From positions 56,546-108,533 of the forward strand of contig MTLP01000028.1 of NCBI GenBank assembly GCA_002009975.1: a stretch of 51,988 nt of DNA, given 5' to 3'. Positions within the stretch are counted from its first letter, which is position 1. Every line of letters starts with the position of its first letter. This DNA comes from Thermococcus sp. JdFR-02 (GTDB lineage: Archaea > Methanobacteriota_B > Thermococci > Thermococcales > Thermococcaceae). The position numbers and the translations under genes were made by a program. Positions 35,055 to 43,900 of the stretch are shown piece by piece. Under the pieces are notes generated by a model. That model worked only from the letters and a program-made list of their open reading frames with translations. It was not told the DNA's origin and did not search any database.

Positions 35055-35950
35055 ATCCTCACCCCTATGTCTATTCCTTGTTCTTTCAGCTTCTCAGTTA
35101 GCCTTTTCATTAAGTCCTCCATTATTAAACTTACCGTTTTTTCAACTTCAATATTCTCTAAGATGGGTATATTGCACTCCTTAGCTTTTTCTATTAAAAA
35201 TTCCTGAATCTCTAAAATCTCATCTAGGTGCTTTATATAGTATTCCGCTGGTCTTAAACTTTGCAATGACCTTGCATAAAATCTAGAGATTAAATCCTCT
35301 TTGTTCTTCACTATTATTATGTACATAAAGCTTAAGTCTGTCATTTCAACGTATCCTGGAACGAGGTGAATACCTTCAACTATAGCGTTAAATCCTTCCT
35401 TCTGTGAACGTTCTATTATTGCGTTTATACCAACAGATACGTGGCTAACTTGTCTCTCAAAACCATAGATTGTTGGTGAGATACCTTTTAAAGGAGCTCT
35501 GAGAACCTTCCAAACCATGAAGGAGGATGTGTGAATTGAGGGAAGAAGGTCTTCTGTTACAAGCCTTCTCATTACCTCTCTAATAGTATCCGTACCAATA
35601 ACAGTTCTAATTCCTAATCTAAAGGCTAATTCTGTTGCTATTGTGCTTTTCCCAACTCCAGTTGCCCCACCAAGAAGAAGTATTATTGGCATTTTCAATT
35701 TCCTAAAGTTGCTCCAAAATAAATAGCGTTGAGCTTCTTTTTCTAATCCATGCTCTAAAAGTTTTTGATAAGCAGCTTCTCTAATTTCATCCTTTGTCAC
35801 GATTTTTTTCTTCTTTTTTGCAAATTCTTTAAGAACCTCAGTAGCTATAGAATAGGCTATACCAACATCAACACCAGCTGAGGTAATAGAACGAGTCAAA
35901 ATTCCTCTTGAAAAGGGCAATCTAATTTTCTCATCTTTAACAATGATCAT
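35051..35950 (-). CDS. pgk2: 2-phosphoglycerate kinase
   Basis: A 299-residue protein with an N-terminal ATP-cone-like domain (residues 1-90, starting [19 protein letters not shown]) and a kinase domain with P-loop [18 protein letters not shown] near 93-110. The layout matches the 2-phosphoglycerate kinase of Methanothermus, which makes 2,3-bisphosphoglycerate, a precursor of the solute cyclic 2,3-diphosphoglycerate. Whether this archaeon makes that solute is not shown; no cyclase gene is nearby. Confidence 0.88.
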   Translation of the reverse strand: MIIVKDEKIRLPFSRGILTRSITSAGVDVGIAYSIATEVLKEFAKKKKKIVTKDEIREAAYQKLLEHGLEKEAQRYLFWSNFRKLKMPIILLLGGATGVGKSTIATELAFRLGIRTVIGTDTIREVMRRLVTEDLLPSIHTSSFMVWKVLRAPLKGISPTIYGFERQVSHVSVGINAIIERSQKEGFNAIVEGIHLVPGYVEMTDLSFMYIIIVKNKEDLISRFYARSLQSLRPAEYYIKHLDEILEIQEFLIEKAKECNIPILENIEVEKTVSLIMEDLMKRLTEKLKEQGIDIGVRI

Positions 35951-36016
35951 GAAACCACCAAAAAGAACTATAAGTGAAGAGTATTAAAATTTATTGGTAA
36001 AAAGAGAGTAGAAAGC

Positions 36017-36559
36017 TCACAAGGATGAGAGAACCTTGGTTGTCACGTCATTACCTTCTTTGTCATAAATTCTGTAGTAGCTCTTGCATGGGAATTTCAT
36101 GCTTGCTCTTCTCATTGCCTCAAGAGCAAACTTGATGTGTTGTGGATTTACCCACACTGTTAAAATCTTTTGATCTCTCTTTAATCTTGCGGCTAATCCT
36201 ATTGGTTTGCCAAATGGTCTTCTCATACCGTTACCGTAACGGTCAGCCTTTCTTCCTGTAGCCATTGGGTTTTCTCTTAAAACTTGGAATGGATAGACTC
36301 TAATCTTGAAGTGATAGTTACTTCTACCAACGTTCTTTTGGAGATACCTGTTGACTTGAATTCTCACCGCTTCTAAAGCGTTTTGTCTAATTTGAACTGG
36401 TTCAGCAGTATGCAAACTTATCTCATACTCAAACTCAGCACTTAGGTTCCCCATGTCAAACATCGTAATTCTTGGGCCTGGGGCACCTCTAATATATTCT
36501 CTTCTTGTGTAAGCAGGCTTATCAACGTACTTGTCAATTTTTGCTGGTCTTAATCCCAT
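36017..36559 (-). CDS. rpl10e: Ribosomal protein L10e
   Basis: The 180-residue archaeal/eukaryotic L10e (family uL16), a large-subunit protein near the tRNA sites. It starts [20 protein letters not shown] and has the basic loop [20 protein letters not shown] and the uL16 core [21 protein letters not shown] strong GGAGGTGAG precedes the ATG. A minus-strand TATA element (complement of CTTATAAAAG, 36610-36619) would give a leader of about 25-30 bases. Confidence 0.97.
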   Translation of the reverse strand: MGLRPAKIDKYVDKPAYTRREYIRGAPGPRITMFDMGNLSAEFEYEISLHTAEPVQIRQNALEAVRIQVNRYLQKNVGRSNYHFKIRVYPFQVLRENPMATGRKADRYGNGMRRPFGKPIGLAARLKRDQKILTVWVNPQHIKFALEAMRRASMKFPCKSYYRIYDKEGNDVTTKVLSSL

Positions 36560-36763
36560 CTAACTCACCTCCAGATGAGCATGATACCTATGTTTAAAAA
36601 CTTTACAGGGCTTATAAAAGTTTTGGGTTTTAAAGGCATTTAATTTCCAGACTTTCTAACGCTTGAGTGCTGAATTTATAAACTTTTCTTTACTTCTTAA
36701 AGCGTTGGCAACAGTATTCTTTTTATACGATATTGAGAGTATCTTTCTAACGAGGTGACATTT
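36560..36763. promoter_or_regulatory. Divergent promoters of rpl10e and the aminotransferase
   Basis: The minus-strand TATA element for rpl10e is at about 36610-36619 and the plus-strand one for the aminotransferase (TTTTTATAC) at about 36718-36726. Nothing like an RNA gene or repeat is visible in the 204 bases. Confidence 0.5.
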
Positions 36764-37915
36764 ATGCAGTATGAGGATGCAGTCAAGGAAGTTTACGAAA
36801 TTGTTAAGCCCAAGTACAAGCTCTTCACAGCTGGACCTGTTGCATGTTTTCCAGAAGTTTTGGAGATAATGAAAGTTCAGATGTTCAGTCATAGGGCAAA
36901 GGAGTATAAGATAATCCATAGAGACACATTGGATAGGCTAAGAAAGTTCCTTGAAGTTGAGGATGGGGAGATAATAATATTCCCAAGCTCTGGGACTGGA
37001 TTTATGGAAGCTGCTATTAGGAATGCAGTATCTCTAAATGGTAAAGTTTTGGTTACAATAATTGGTGCTTTTGGAAAAAGATTTGCTGATGTAGTTGAGT
37101 CCAATGGAAGAGAGGCAATAAAGTTGGAATTTGAACCTGGAAACCCAGTTGATCCAAATGCTTTAGATGAGGCTTTACAAAAAAATAAAGATGTTGAAGC
37201 AGTAACTATTACCTATAACGAAACATCAACAGGTGTTTTAAATCCCCTCCCAGAATTGGCTAAGGTAGTTAAAGAACACGATAAATTGCTTTTTGTTGAT
37301 GCTGTCAGTGCGATGGGTGGTGCGGATATTAAGTTTAGTAAGTGGGGAATTGACGTTGTCTTTGGAAGCTCTCAAAAAGCCTTTGGCGTTCCTCCTGGAT
37401 TAGCAGTTGCAGCTATAAGTGAAAGGGTTTTTGAAATTGCAGAGAAAATGCCAAACAGAGGCTGGTACTTTGATTTGCCTTTATATAGGAAGTTTAACAA
37501 AGAAAAGGATGGAACTCCTTCAACACCACCAATGCCACAATTATTTGGCTTAAACGTTGTTCTGAGAATCATAGAGAGGATGGGCGGAAAGGAAGAGTGG
37601 CTTAAGATGTATCAAAAGAGGGCTGAGATGATCAGGGAAGGTGTAAAAGAAATAGGTCTGAATCTTTTAGCTAAGCCCGGCTATGAAAGCCCAACAATCA
37701 CAGCGGTGCTAACTCCAGAGGGAATAAAAGGTGAGGAAATCTACAACGCAATGAGAGAAAGGGGATTTGAATTAGCAAAGGGTTATGGTAAAGGAATTAA
37801 GGAGAAGACATTTAGGATTGGGCACATGGGCTACATGACCTTTGAAGTTATTCAGGAGATGCTCGACAATCTAAAGGAAGTTATAGATGAGTTAAAGAGA
37901 AAGAAGGGACTTTAG
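36764..37915 (+). CDS. Class V aminotransferase (alanine-glyoxylate / serine-pyruvate type)
   Basis: A 383-residue PLP enzyme. The phosphate-binding part FPSSGTGFMEAAIRNAV, the Asp motif LLFVDAVSAMGG and the PLP-lysine segment FGSSQKAFGVPPG are all present, and the C-terminal domain ends with FRIGHMGYMTFEVIQEML. Family members transfer amino groups among alanine, serine, glyoxylate and pyruvate. A GTG at 36755 is in frame, but ATG 36764 follows GAGGTGA. Its end overlaps the opposite gene by four bases. Confidence 0.9.
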   Translation: MQYEDAVKEVYEIVKPKYKLFTAGPVACFPEVLEIMKVQMFSHRAKEYKIIHRDTLDRLRKFLEVEDGEIIIFPSSGTGFMEAAIRNAVSLNGKVLVTIIGAFGKRFADVVESNGREAIKLEFEPGNPVDPNALDEALQKNKDVEAVTITYNETSTGVLNPLPELAKVVKEHDKLLFVDAVSAMGGADIKFSKWGIDVVFGSSQKAFGVPPGLAVAAISERVFEIAEKMPNRGWYFDLPLYRKFNKEKDGTPSTPPMPQLFGLNVVLRIIERMGGKEEWLKMYQKRAEMIREGVKEIGLNLLAKPGYESPTITAVLTPEGIKGEEIYNAMRERGFELAKGYGKGIKEKTFRIGHMGYMTFEVIQEMLDNLKEVIDELKRKKGL

Positions 37916-38505
37916 GTAATTTTTTCCAATTTTATTTTTCCACTATCTTCAATAACTTTGTAAATTGCATTGACTTTTCTCGCATGGGTTCTGAAATCAA
38001 ATGCTAGCTCAACAACTATTTCAAATTCTTTCAAAGTTTCGTCATCAATCCTTAGCCAGTGCTTTATTTCATCAACTAAATCTTTGGAGAGAACTAATGA
38101 TGAGATTATGAACGGATAGTCTTCAATAAGCTCTTTTAATATCAGAGGGATGTCAACTGTATGGATGGTATCTATTATAACATAGTCGGGGTTTAGCTTT
38201 TTTATTTCCTCTATGACTTCCTTACTCCTCTCAACCAAGCTTTTTCCATCAAATTCTGTGCTTATTACTTTAATATTTTCCTTAAATGGCTTAAATTCAT
38301 TGTAAGCTGTTACAACACTAATCTTCCAATTGTCTGGTATCAAGTGTATAGCTGCCTCTATTAGTTTGGTTTTTCCTGCCCTGTTTCTTCCAACTACAAG
38401 GATATCGCTTTTCTTTAAAAGAGCAGTCTTTATAATTTCAAGCTGCTCGAGGTTAATTGTCCCATATCTAAGTAAATCCTCTGGAGTAAAAATATACACG
38501 CCCAT
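37912..38505 (-). CDS. Small P-loop ATPase related to secretion/type IV pilus ATPases
   Basis: A 197-residue protein with P-loop LVVGRNRAGKTKLIEAAIHL (residues about 36-55) and a Walker B-like YVIIDTIHTVD near 111. The order resembles the C-terminal ATPase core of GspE/FlaI/CpaF proteins but lacks their N-terminal domain and zinc or His boxes, so it is not a complete secretion ATPase. No pilin or membrane partner is adjacent. Function unknown. The ATG follows GGGGATAT. Confidence 0.7.
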   Translation of the reverse strand: MGVYIFTPEDLLRYGTINLEQLEIIKTALLKKSDILVVGRNRAGKTKLIEAAIHLIPDNWKISVVTAYNEFKPFKENIKVISTEFDGKSLVERSKEVIEEIKKLNPDYVIIDTIHTVDIPLILKELIEDYPFIISSLVLSKDLVDEIKHWLRIDDETLKEFEIVVELAFDFRTHARKVNAIYKVIEDSGKIKLEKIT

Positions 38506-38574
38506 TGTATATCCCCATAAGGATATTCCGCCGCTTTTGTTATAATATTATCGTAATCAGCCTTTAAAAGATGT

Positions 38575-38620
38575 CAATTATTCTACAATTATTCGACATA
38601 TATTCAAAAATCATAAATAC
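38575..38620 (+). promoter_or_regulatory. Tandem repeat and TATA element upstream of asparagine synthetase
   Basis: Two adjacent 11-base units, CAATTATTCTA (38575-38585) and CAATTATTCGA (38586-38596), differ at one base. TATA-like ATATATTC (about 38597-38604) and CATAAATAC (38612-38620) follow. The repeats sit at the position of an archaeal upstream activator site. Confidence 0.4.
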
Positions 38621-38705
38621 TCACTGTAGATTTTGGTCTTAATTCCGAATTTTTCTGCATAAGTGACATAAACCCCAAGTGCATGTCAAAGATTAGGTGA
38701 TAAAT

Positions 38706-39617
38706 ATGAACGCAGTTCAACTTGTTAGTAGGGATATTGCTCCAGCAATTAGTGTACAAACGAAGGTAGTTGACTATATGACAGACTTTTTCGTGAAGAA
38801 GGGCTTCAAATGGCTTTTGCCAGTGATGTTAAGCTCAATAACTGATCCGCTTTGGCCAGATCCAGCAGCAGCAAAGATGAAAGCACCAGAAATTGAAGCC
38901 TATGGAAGTAAGCTTAAGCTAATGCATAGCATGATTTTGCATAAGCAATTAGCCATTGCAATGGGCTTGGAAAAGATATTTGTCCTCTCACCAAACATAA
39001 GACTTGAGGAGAGAGACAGAGATGATGGGAGACATGCATATGAGTTCACACAATTAGATTTTGAGATTGCTTATGCAACGATGGATGATGTGATGGGCTT
39101 AATTGAAGAATTAATCGTTGGACTTTTCGATTATGCAAGAGGGCTAGAAGAACTTAGTGAGCTTGGCAGGGAGATACCTAAGGTTAAGGCTCCGTTTAAA
39201 AGGTTTACTCTTGGAGAAATTGAGGAAGAGTTTGGTGACGAGGAAAAGGCAAGCAAAGAGATAGGTGAACCATTTTGGATTACAGATATTTCAAGAGAGT
39301 TCTATGATAGGGAAGACCCAGAAAAGCCAGGGCACTTTAGAAACTACGACTTGATTTTGCCTGAAGGTTATGGAGAAGTTTCAAGCGGTGGAGAAAGAGA
39401 ATGGCAATATGATGTTATCCTTAGAAAGCTCAAGAGCGCTGGTTTAAGCTTGGAAGCCTTTAAGCCCTACTTGGAAATTGCAAAGGCTGGAAAACTTAAG
39501 CCCTCAGCCGGTGCAGGGATTGGTGTTGAGAGATTAGTTAGATATCTCGTTGGAGCCAAGCACATAGCTGAAGTTCAGCCCTTCCCAAGAATTCCTGGAA
39601 TTCCCGCAATTATTTAA
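38706..39617 (+). CDS. Archaeal asparagine synthetase (AsnRS-like)
   Basis: A 303-residue paralogue of the aspartyl/asparaginyl-tRNA synthetase catalytic core without the anticodon-binding domain. In Pyrococcus such a protein makes asparagine from aspartate, ammonia and ATP. It has the class II motifs HSMILHKQLAIAMGLEKIF and SPNIRLEERDRDDGRHAYEF (motif 2), FTQLDFEI and the motif 3 SAGAGIGVERLVRYL. ATG 38706 follows AGGTGAT. Confidence 0.93.
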   Translation: MNAVQLVSRDIAPAISVQTKVVDYMTDFFVKKGFKWLLPVMLSSITDPLWPDPAAAKMKAPEIEAYGSKLKLMHSMILHKQLAIAMGLEKIFVLSPNIRLEERDRDDGRHAYEFTQLDFEIAYATMDDVMGLIEELIVGLFDYARGLEELSELGREIPKVKAPFKRFTLGEIEEEFGDEEKASKEIGEPFWITDISREFYDREDPEKPGHFRNYDLILPEGYGEVSSGGEREWQYDVILRKLKSAGLSLEAFKPYLEIAKAGKLKPSAGAGIGVERLVRYLVGAKHIAEVQPFPRIPGIPAII

Positions 39618-39658
39618 AGCTTTTAAACCTCTTTTTCTAATCTTTTTTTGGTGGGAAA

Positions 39659-40504
39659 ATGATAATCTTAGATAACCATATGCATGTTGATCCTTATCAC
39701 GGATACTTTTTGGAGGCTGTTAAAGACTTTTATAGGGCTGGAGGAACGCATTTAATTGTGGTATACAAAACTGCCCACGACTATGGCTTTGAAGGAGCAA
39801 AAGCTGAAGATTTCATGGGAGCAATGGACTTTCACATAACCTTAGTTAATAAGATAAATAAAGAAACAAAAGTTAGAGCCTTTGCAGTTGTTGGTGTTCA
39901 TCCAGCAGAGTTTGTATATTTAGCTGAAAAGAAAGGCTTAGAATACGCCAAAAATGAAGTTATGAAAGCTTTAGAATACTCCCAAAAGCTCTGTCTTGAG
40001 GGGAAAGCGATAGCTATTGGTGAGATTGGAAGACCTCACTTTGAAGTTAGCAAGGAAATTTGGGAAGCTAGCATTGAAATAATGAAATATGGCATGGAAT
40101 TAGCTAAGGAAATTGACTGTGCTGTTCAATTGCACACGGAGAGTTTCAATGAGGAAAAGTTTAGAGAACTTGGCAGGATTGTTAAAGATGTTGGAATAAA
40201 GCCTTATAAAGTTGTTAAGCACTATTCACCACCTCTAGTTAAAATTGCCGAGCAGGTGGGAGTTTTCCCTTCGATTTTAGCTAGCAAAAGGACTATTATG
40301 GAAGCGATAATGCAGGGAAATAGATTTTTAATGGAAACGGATTACATCGACGATAAAAAAAGACCGGGAGCAGTTTTAGGACCAAAAACAGTGCCAAAGA
40401 GAACTAAAGCATTTTTACAACAGGGAATTTTTAGTGAGGAAGATGTTTACAAGATTCATGTTGAGAATCCGAAAAAGGTTTATGGAATTGAGCTTGAAGA
40501 ATAA
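39659..40504 (+). CDS. TatD-related metal-dependent hydrolase
   Basis: A 281-residue amidohydrolase-fold protein. The metal motif HMHVD (residues 7-11), the AIGEIGRPHFE strand, the QLHTES His and the late METDYIDD Asp are all in place. The family has DNases and other hydrolases; the natural substrate is unknown. ATG 39659 follows GGTGGG. It starts 42 bases after the asparagine synthetase. Confidence 0.88.
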   Translation: MIILDNHMHVDPYHGYFLEAVKDFYRAGGTHLIVVYKTAHDYGFEGAKAEDFMGAMDFHITLVNKINKETKVRAFAVVGVHPAEFVYLAEKKGLEYAKNEVMKALEYSQKLCLEGKAIAIGEIGRPHFEVSKEIWEASIEIMKYGMELAKEIDCAVQLHTESFNEEKFRELGRIVKDVGIKPYKVVKHYSPPLVKIAEQVGVFPSILASKRTIMEAIMQGNRFLMETDYIDDKKRPGAVLGPKTVPKRTKAFLQQGIFSEEDVYKIHVENPKKVYGIELEE

Positions 40505-40518
40505 AAGAAAACAAAGGG

Positions 40519-40947
40519 TCACAAGTGTTGAATTGGTGTTTCTGCACCACAGGCTTCACATTTGAGGAAGTGGAACCTTCCTCTCTTAATGATTTTTGTA
40601 TCTGGTGCTCCACAAACTGGACAAATAACATATTCTTTGAGATATTTCTTCATTTTGTTTCCAATTAGATATGGAGTAAAGCGCCCTTGCAATATTACTC
40701 TCCTTCCCTCCAAGCTTCCAGCAGTTGCAACTTCTCTCAAGATAAACTTTAGTAGATGCTGAGGATCTCTATTTAGAGCATCTGCAATATCTTTGAAGTT
40801 TTCAATGATTGTTTTATTTCCTTCTATTGTAACAATAGCCGCTGGAACTTCAAATCTTGAATCATGGTGCTTAACATTCTCTGGGAGTTCATCATAAGCT
40901 TTTTCTAAGAGCTTTTCATAATCGTAATAGTCATATCCTCCTGTCAT
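40519..40947 (-). CDS. Translation initiation factor aIF2 subunit beta
   Basis: The 142-residue beta subunit of the initiation factor that brings Met-tRNA to the ribosome. It has an N-terminal helix that binds the gamma subunit ([18 protein letters not shown]), a central alpha/beta domain, and a C-terminal zinc ribbon CPVCGAPDT...CEACGAET. It lies 13 bases after the MCM stop on the same strand, the aIF2 beta - MCM - GINS order known in Thermococcales. Confidence 0.96.
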   Translation of the reverse strand: MTGGYDYYDYEKLLEKAYDELPENVKHHDSRFEVPAAIVTIEGNKTIIENFKDIADALNRDPQHLLKFILREVATAGSLEGRRVILQGRFTPYLIGNKMKKYLKEYVICPVCGAPDTKIIKRGRFHFLKCEACGAETPIQHL

Positions 40948-40960
40948 TTAATCACCTCCA

Positions 40961-43900
40961 CTATGCTACACGATAGAATCCATCTTTTGGCATATAAACC
41001 ATTCCATCAGTCATCAATCTTTCAATAATTTTTCTCGCCTCACTTCTATGAATGTTATACCTCTCAGCTTCTTTAAGAATTTCGTCTATAGGTGCTCCAT
41101 TTTCAGTGAAGTTTTCTAACTCTTTAATGATCTCCAATATCCTATCGATCTTATTTATCTGCCTTGAGGATTTGCCCACTTCAAGGATTGAAATGTCTAA
41201 GAATCCTTCTTCATCCATTGCGACTTGCTTTAACGTGTATTCAATTAGCCTTATTGCATCCTGAGCATCTTCCCTCGTTACAACCTCACTTAAACGCATC
41301 CTTGCTCTAGCTTCGCTTAGCCTTATTAATGCCTCTAATTGACGGGGTGTTATGGGTATTGGCTTTACTCCTTCTTCATTTCCACTTCTTATCTTTCTCC
41401 TCATCTTCACATAGTAATGCAGAATCTCATCCATTGCTTCTCTGCTCAATACTGGATGAATATTCTTCCTAGCGTAGGCAATGTATTTTTTGAGCAAGTC
41501 ATAGGGGATTTTAGGTGCTACTGCCTCTGCTTCTCCCCTTCTAACCTTTAGAATATGCCTGGCTATTTCAGAGTCTAACCTTTCATTTGGCTCGTCAATT
41601 AGGACAAATATTAAATCAAATCTGCTTAAAAGGGTTGGAGGTAAATCGAGTTGTTCTGGTAAAGGCTTGAGCTTATTGAATCTTCCATACTTTGGATTTG
41701 CAGCTGCAATAACGGTTGTTCTTGAATTTAGAGTTGCTGTAATACCTGCCTTGGAGATGCTAACACTTTGCTGCTCAAGTGCTTCATGTATGGCACTCCT
41801 ATCTTTATCGCTCATTTTGTCGAACTCATCAATACAATTATGGACTATTATACCCTCTGCAACAAAATTGTGAAATTCTGGAACGTACAAGTCATATACA
41901 TAACCATCGTAAGGAACTTCCTCTATACTGATAATTTCATCGAGGAAGTAATCTCTATTAGCTAGAGCTTTAAGCAGATTTAATGTATGAACGTCAAGAT
42001 GTATTGAAAGTTTCTCAAGTAGTTTCTTTATTTGAATTCTACTTGGGGGATATCTTTCATTTGCATAAGCGTATAGCGTACTCCATAATCCCTCCTTTTG
42101 AAGTATAGTTGAAGGCACACTCCTTATGATCCTTCTTGCTATTTTTGCAACAATTTTTGAAGGAACTTTGTCGCTGGAAGATGAAACTTTATGCTTCTTG
42201 ATTGGTAAGTCCTTAACTTTTACACTATATTGCTTAATGGCTTTTATTAGATTTTCAATGTCCTCTCTCCCTGTAATTCTTATTCTATTAACACTTTTAC
42301 TCCTAATTAGTTGTGAATAAATATCAAACCTTCTTAGTGCAAGCATGAATGCTTTGTCTTTTTCTTCATCATTAGAAAGCAGAAATTCAACATGGACAAC
42401 TTGATACTCTTTTTTACCATTATTCGAGGTTTTTATTGAAATACATCCGTCAGAGTCTAATGTTCCAGCTATGAAAGCTTTTAGTGCCTCATCATCAAGT
42501 TTAAAGAGATTTTCAAAGTTATTTTGAATTAGATATTTGTATAGGTATACTAGAAGTTGTGAGTCAATATGGAAAATAATATTCTCACTTTCGATATTTT
42601 GTTCATTAATCTTGTTCTTTGTCCTTCTTTTATATTCTTTAAGATCTCCTTCATAAAACGTGGAGAATACGCTTTTTATAGCTTCTATTTGCTTCTTGTG
42701 AGCGGTAGATTGAACAATGAATATGGTCGCCCTTCTTTTACTTTCTTGGATCCATCCATCTCCATAAACAAAGCCTAAAAAGTAAGCGAGTTCAGGTGTT
42801 ATCGTTGCAACTTTAAGTTTATCTCCCCTAAACTTCCTTCCAAAGGCTAAAGGTCTTTCTTTCCATTTTTCATAAATTCCTAAGTCCTTTAAAATCTGTT
42901 TAAAGGTTTTGACGCTCATTTGGCTTCTTCCTGAAAGAACATCCTTCGAAATATTGTATTTTCTATTAAACTCTGCTAAGTTTTTAAACTTCCTTAAAAT
43001 TTCAATCTTAAGTTCCTCTTTTTCTTCTTTTGTAAGCATGACCTTCCAATTATCTGGAATGATATCAAGGATGTATGTCTTTTCTTTAATGCTTGGTAGT
43101 TTAAGAGGAGCAACAATCTTATCTCCAGCTTTAAATTTCTGAGCTTCTTTCCATTCTAAAGTCTCACCATCAATTAACAGGTGGTCTGGTGTTAGGGTTA
43201 TTTCATTACCCGATTTAAACTTAATTTTCAAAAGTTCCCCTTTCCAATGTTTTCTTCTTAATATCGTTGCTTTGGTTTTTGTTGTTTTTATATCTCTTAG
43301 AGAGAGGGAAATAACATCTTCACTTATTTCTTGGATATCCACTATCTCATCTTTTGTTTTTGCTTTATAGGATTGTGAGAGATCAAACAGCTCTTTAATC
43401 CTTACATATTTGTTATTCACTAAAACTCTTGAATCTGGATGAAGACATGCGATTCCTCCATCTGCTAAAACCAAAACACCAGCTTCTAGGACCCAAGAGC
43501 CTGTTAGCTCATCGCGTACAGCTGCTGCAGTCAAACCGGCTGCTGAGCTAGACTTGCCACTTGTATAAATTGCTCTCGGAGCTAAGTTGGCGATATAACG
43601 TAAAAGCTGGCTATTATGAACAAAAATGTCATTGGCAATGAAGTTGTGATGTTCTGGAACTTGGAGATCATAAACCCACTTGTCTTTTGGTGTATAAACT
43701 TTAATTTCTTCAATTTCGTCCCATAAGATATCTGAATTAGCGAGGAGCTTTAAAAGTTCTATTTTTTTCTTAATATTTTCATTAGTTCCTCTGTTACTTG
43801 CAGCTTCTTCGAATGTTTCAGCTATTATCATGAGGTTCTTTCTACTTGGTCTTCTATCGTTTCTTTCATAGTGAAGGTAAGTTGAACGATTTATACCAAC

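Noticed and set aside
37912-38505. FlaI/GspE secretion ATPase
   Set aside because: Too short, missing N-terminal domain and conserved boxes, and no partner genes; kept as an orphan ATPase.
41052-43142. Several plus-strand ORFs opposite the MCM inteins
   Set aside because: Short, low-complexity hydrophobic translations and no starts with ribosome binding sites.
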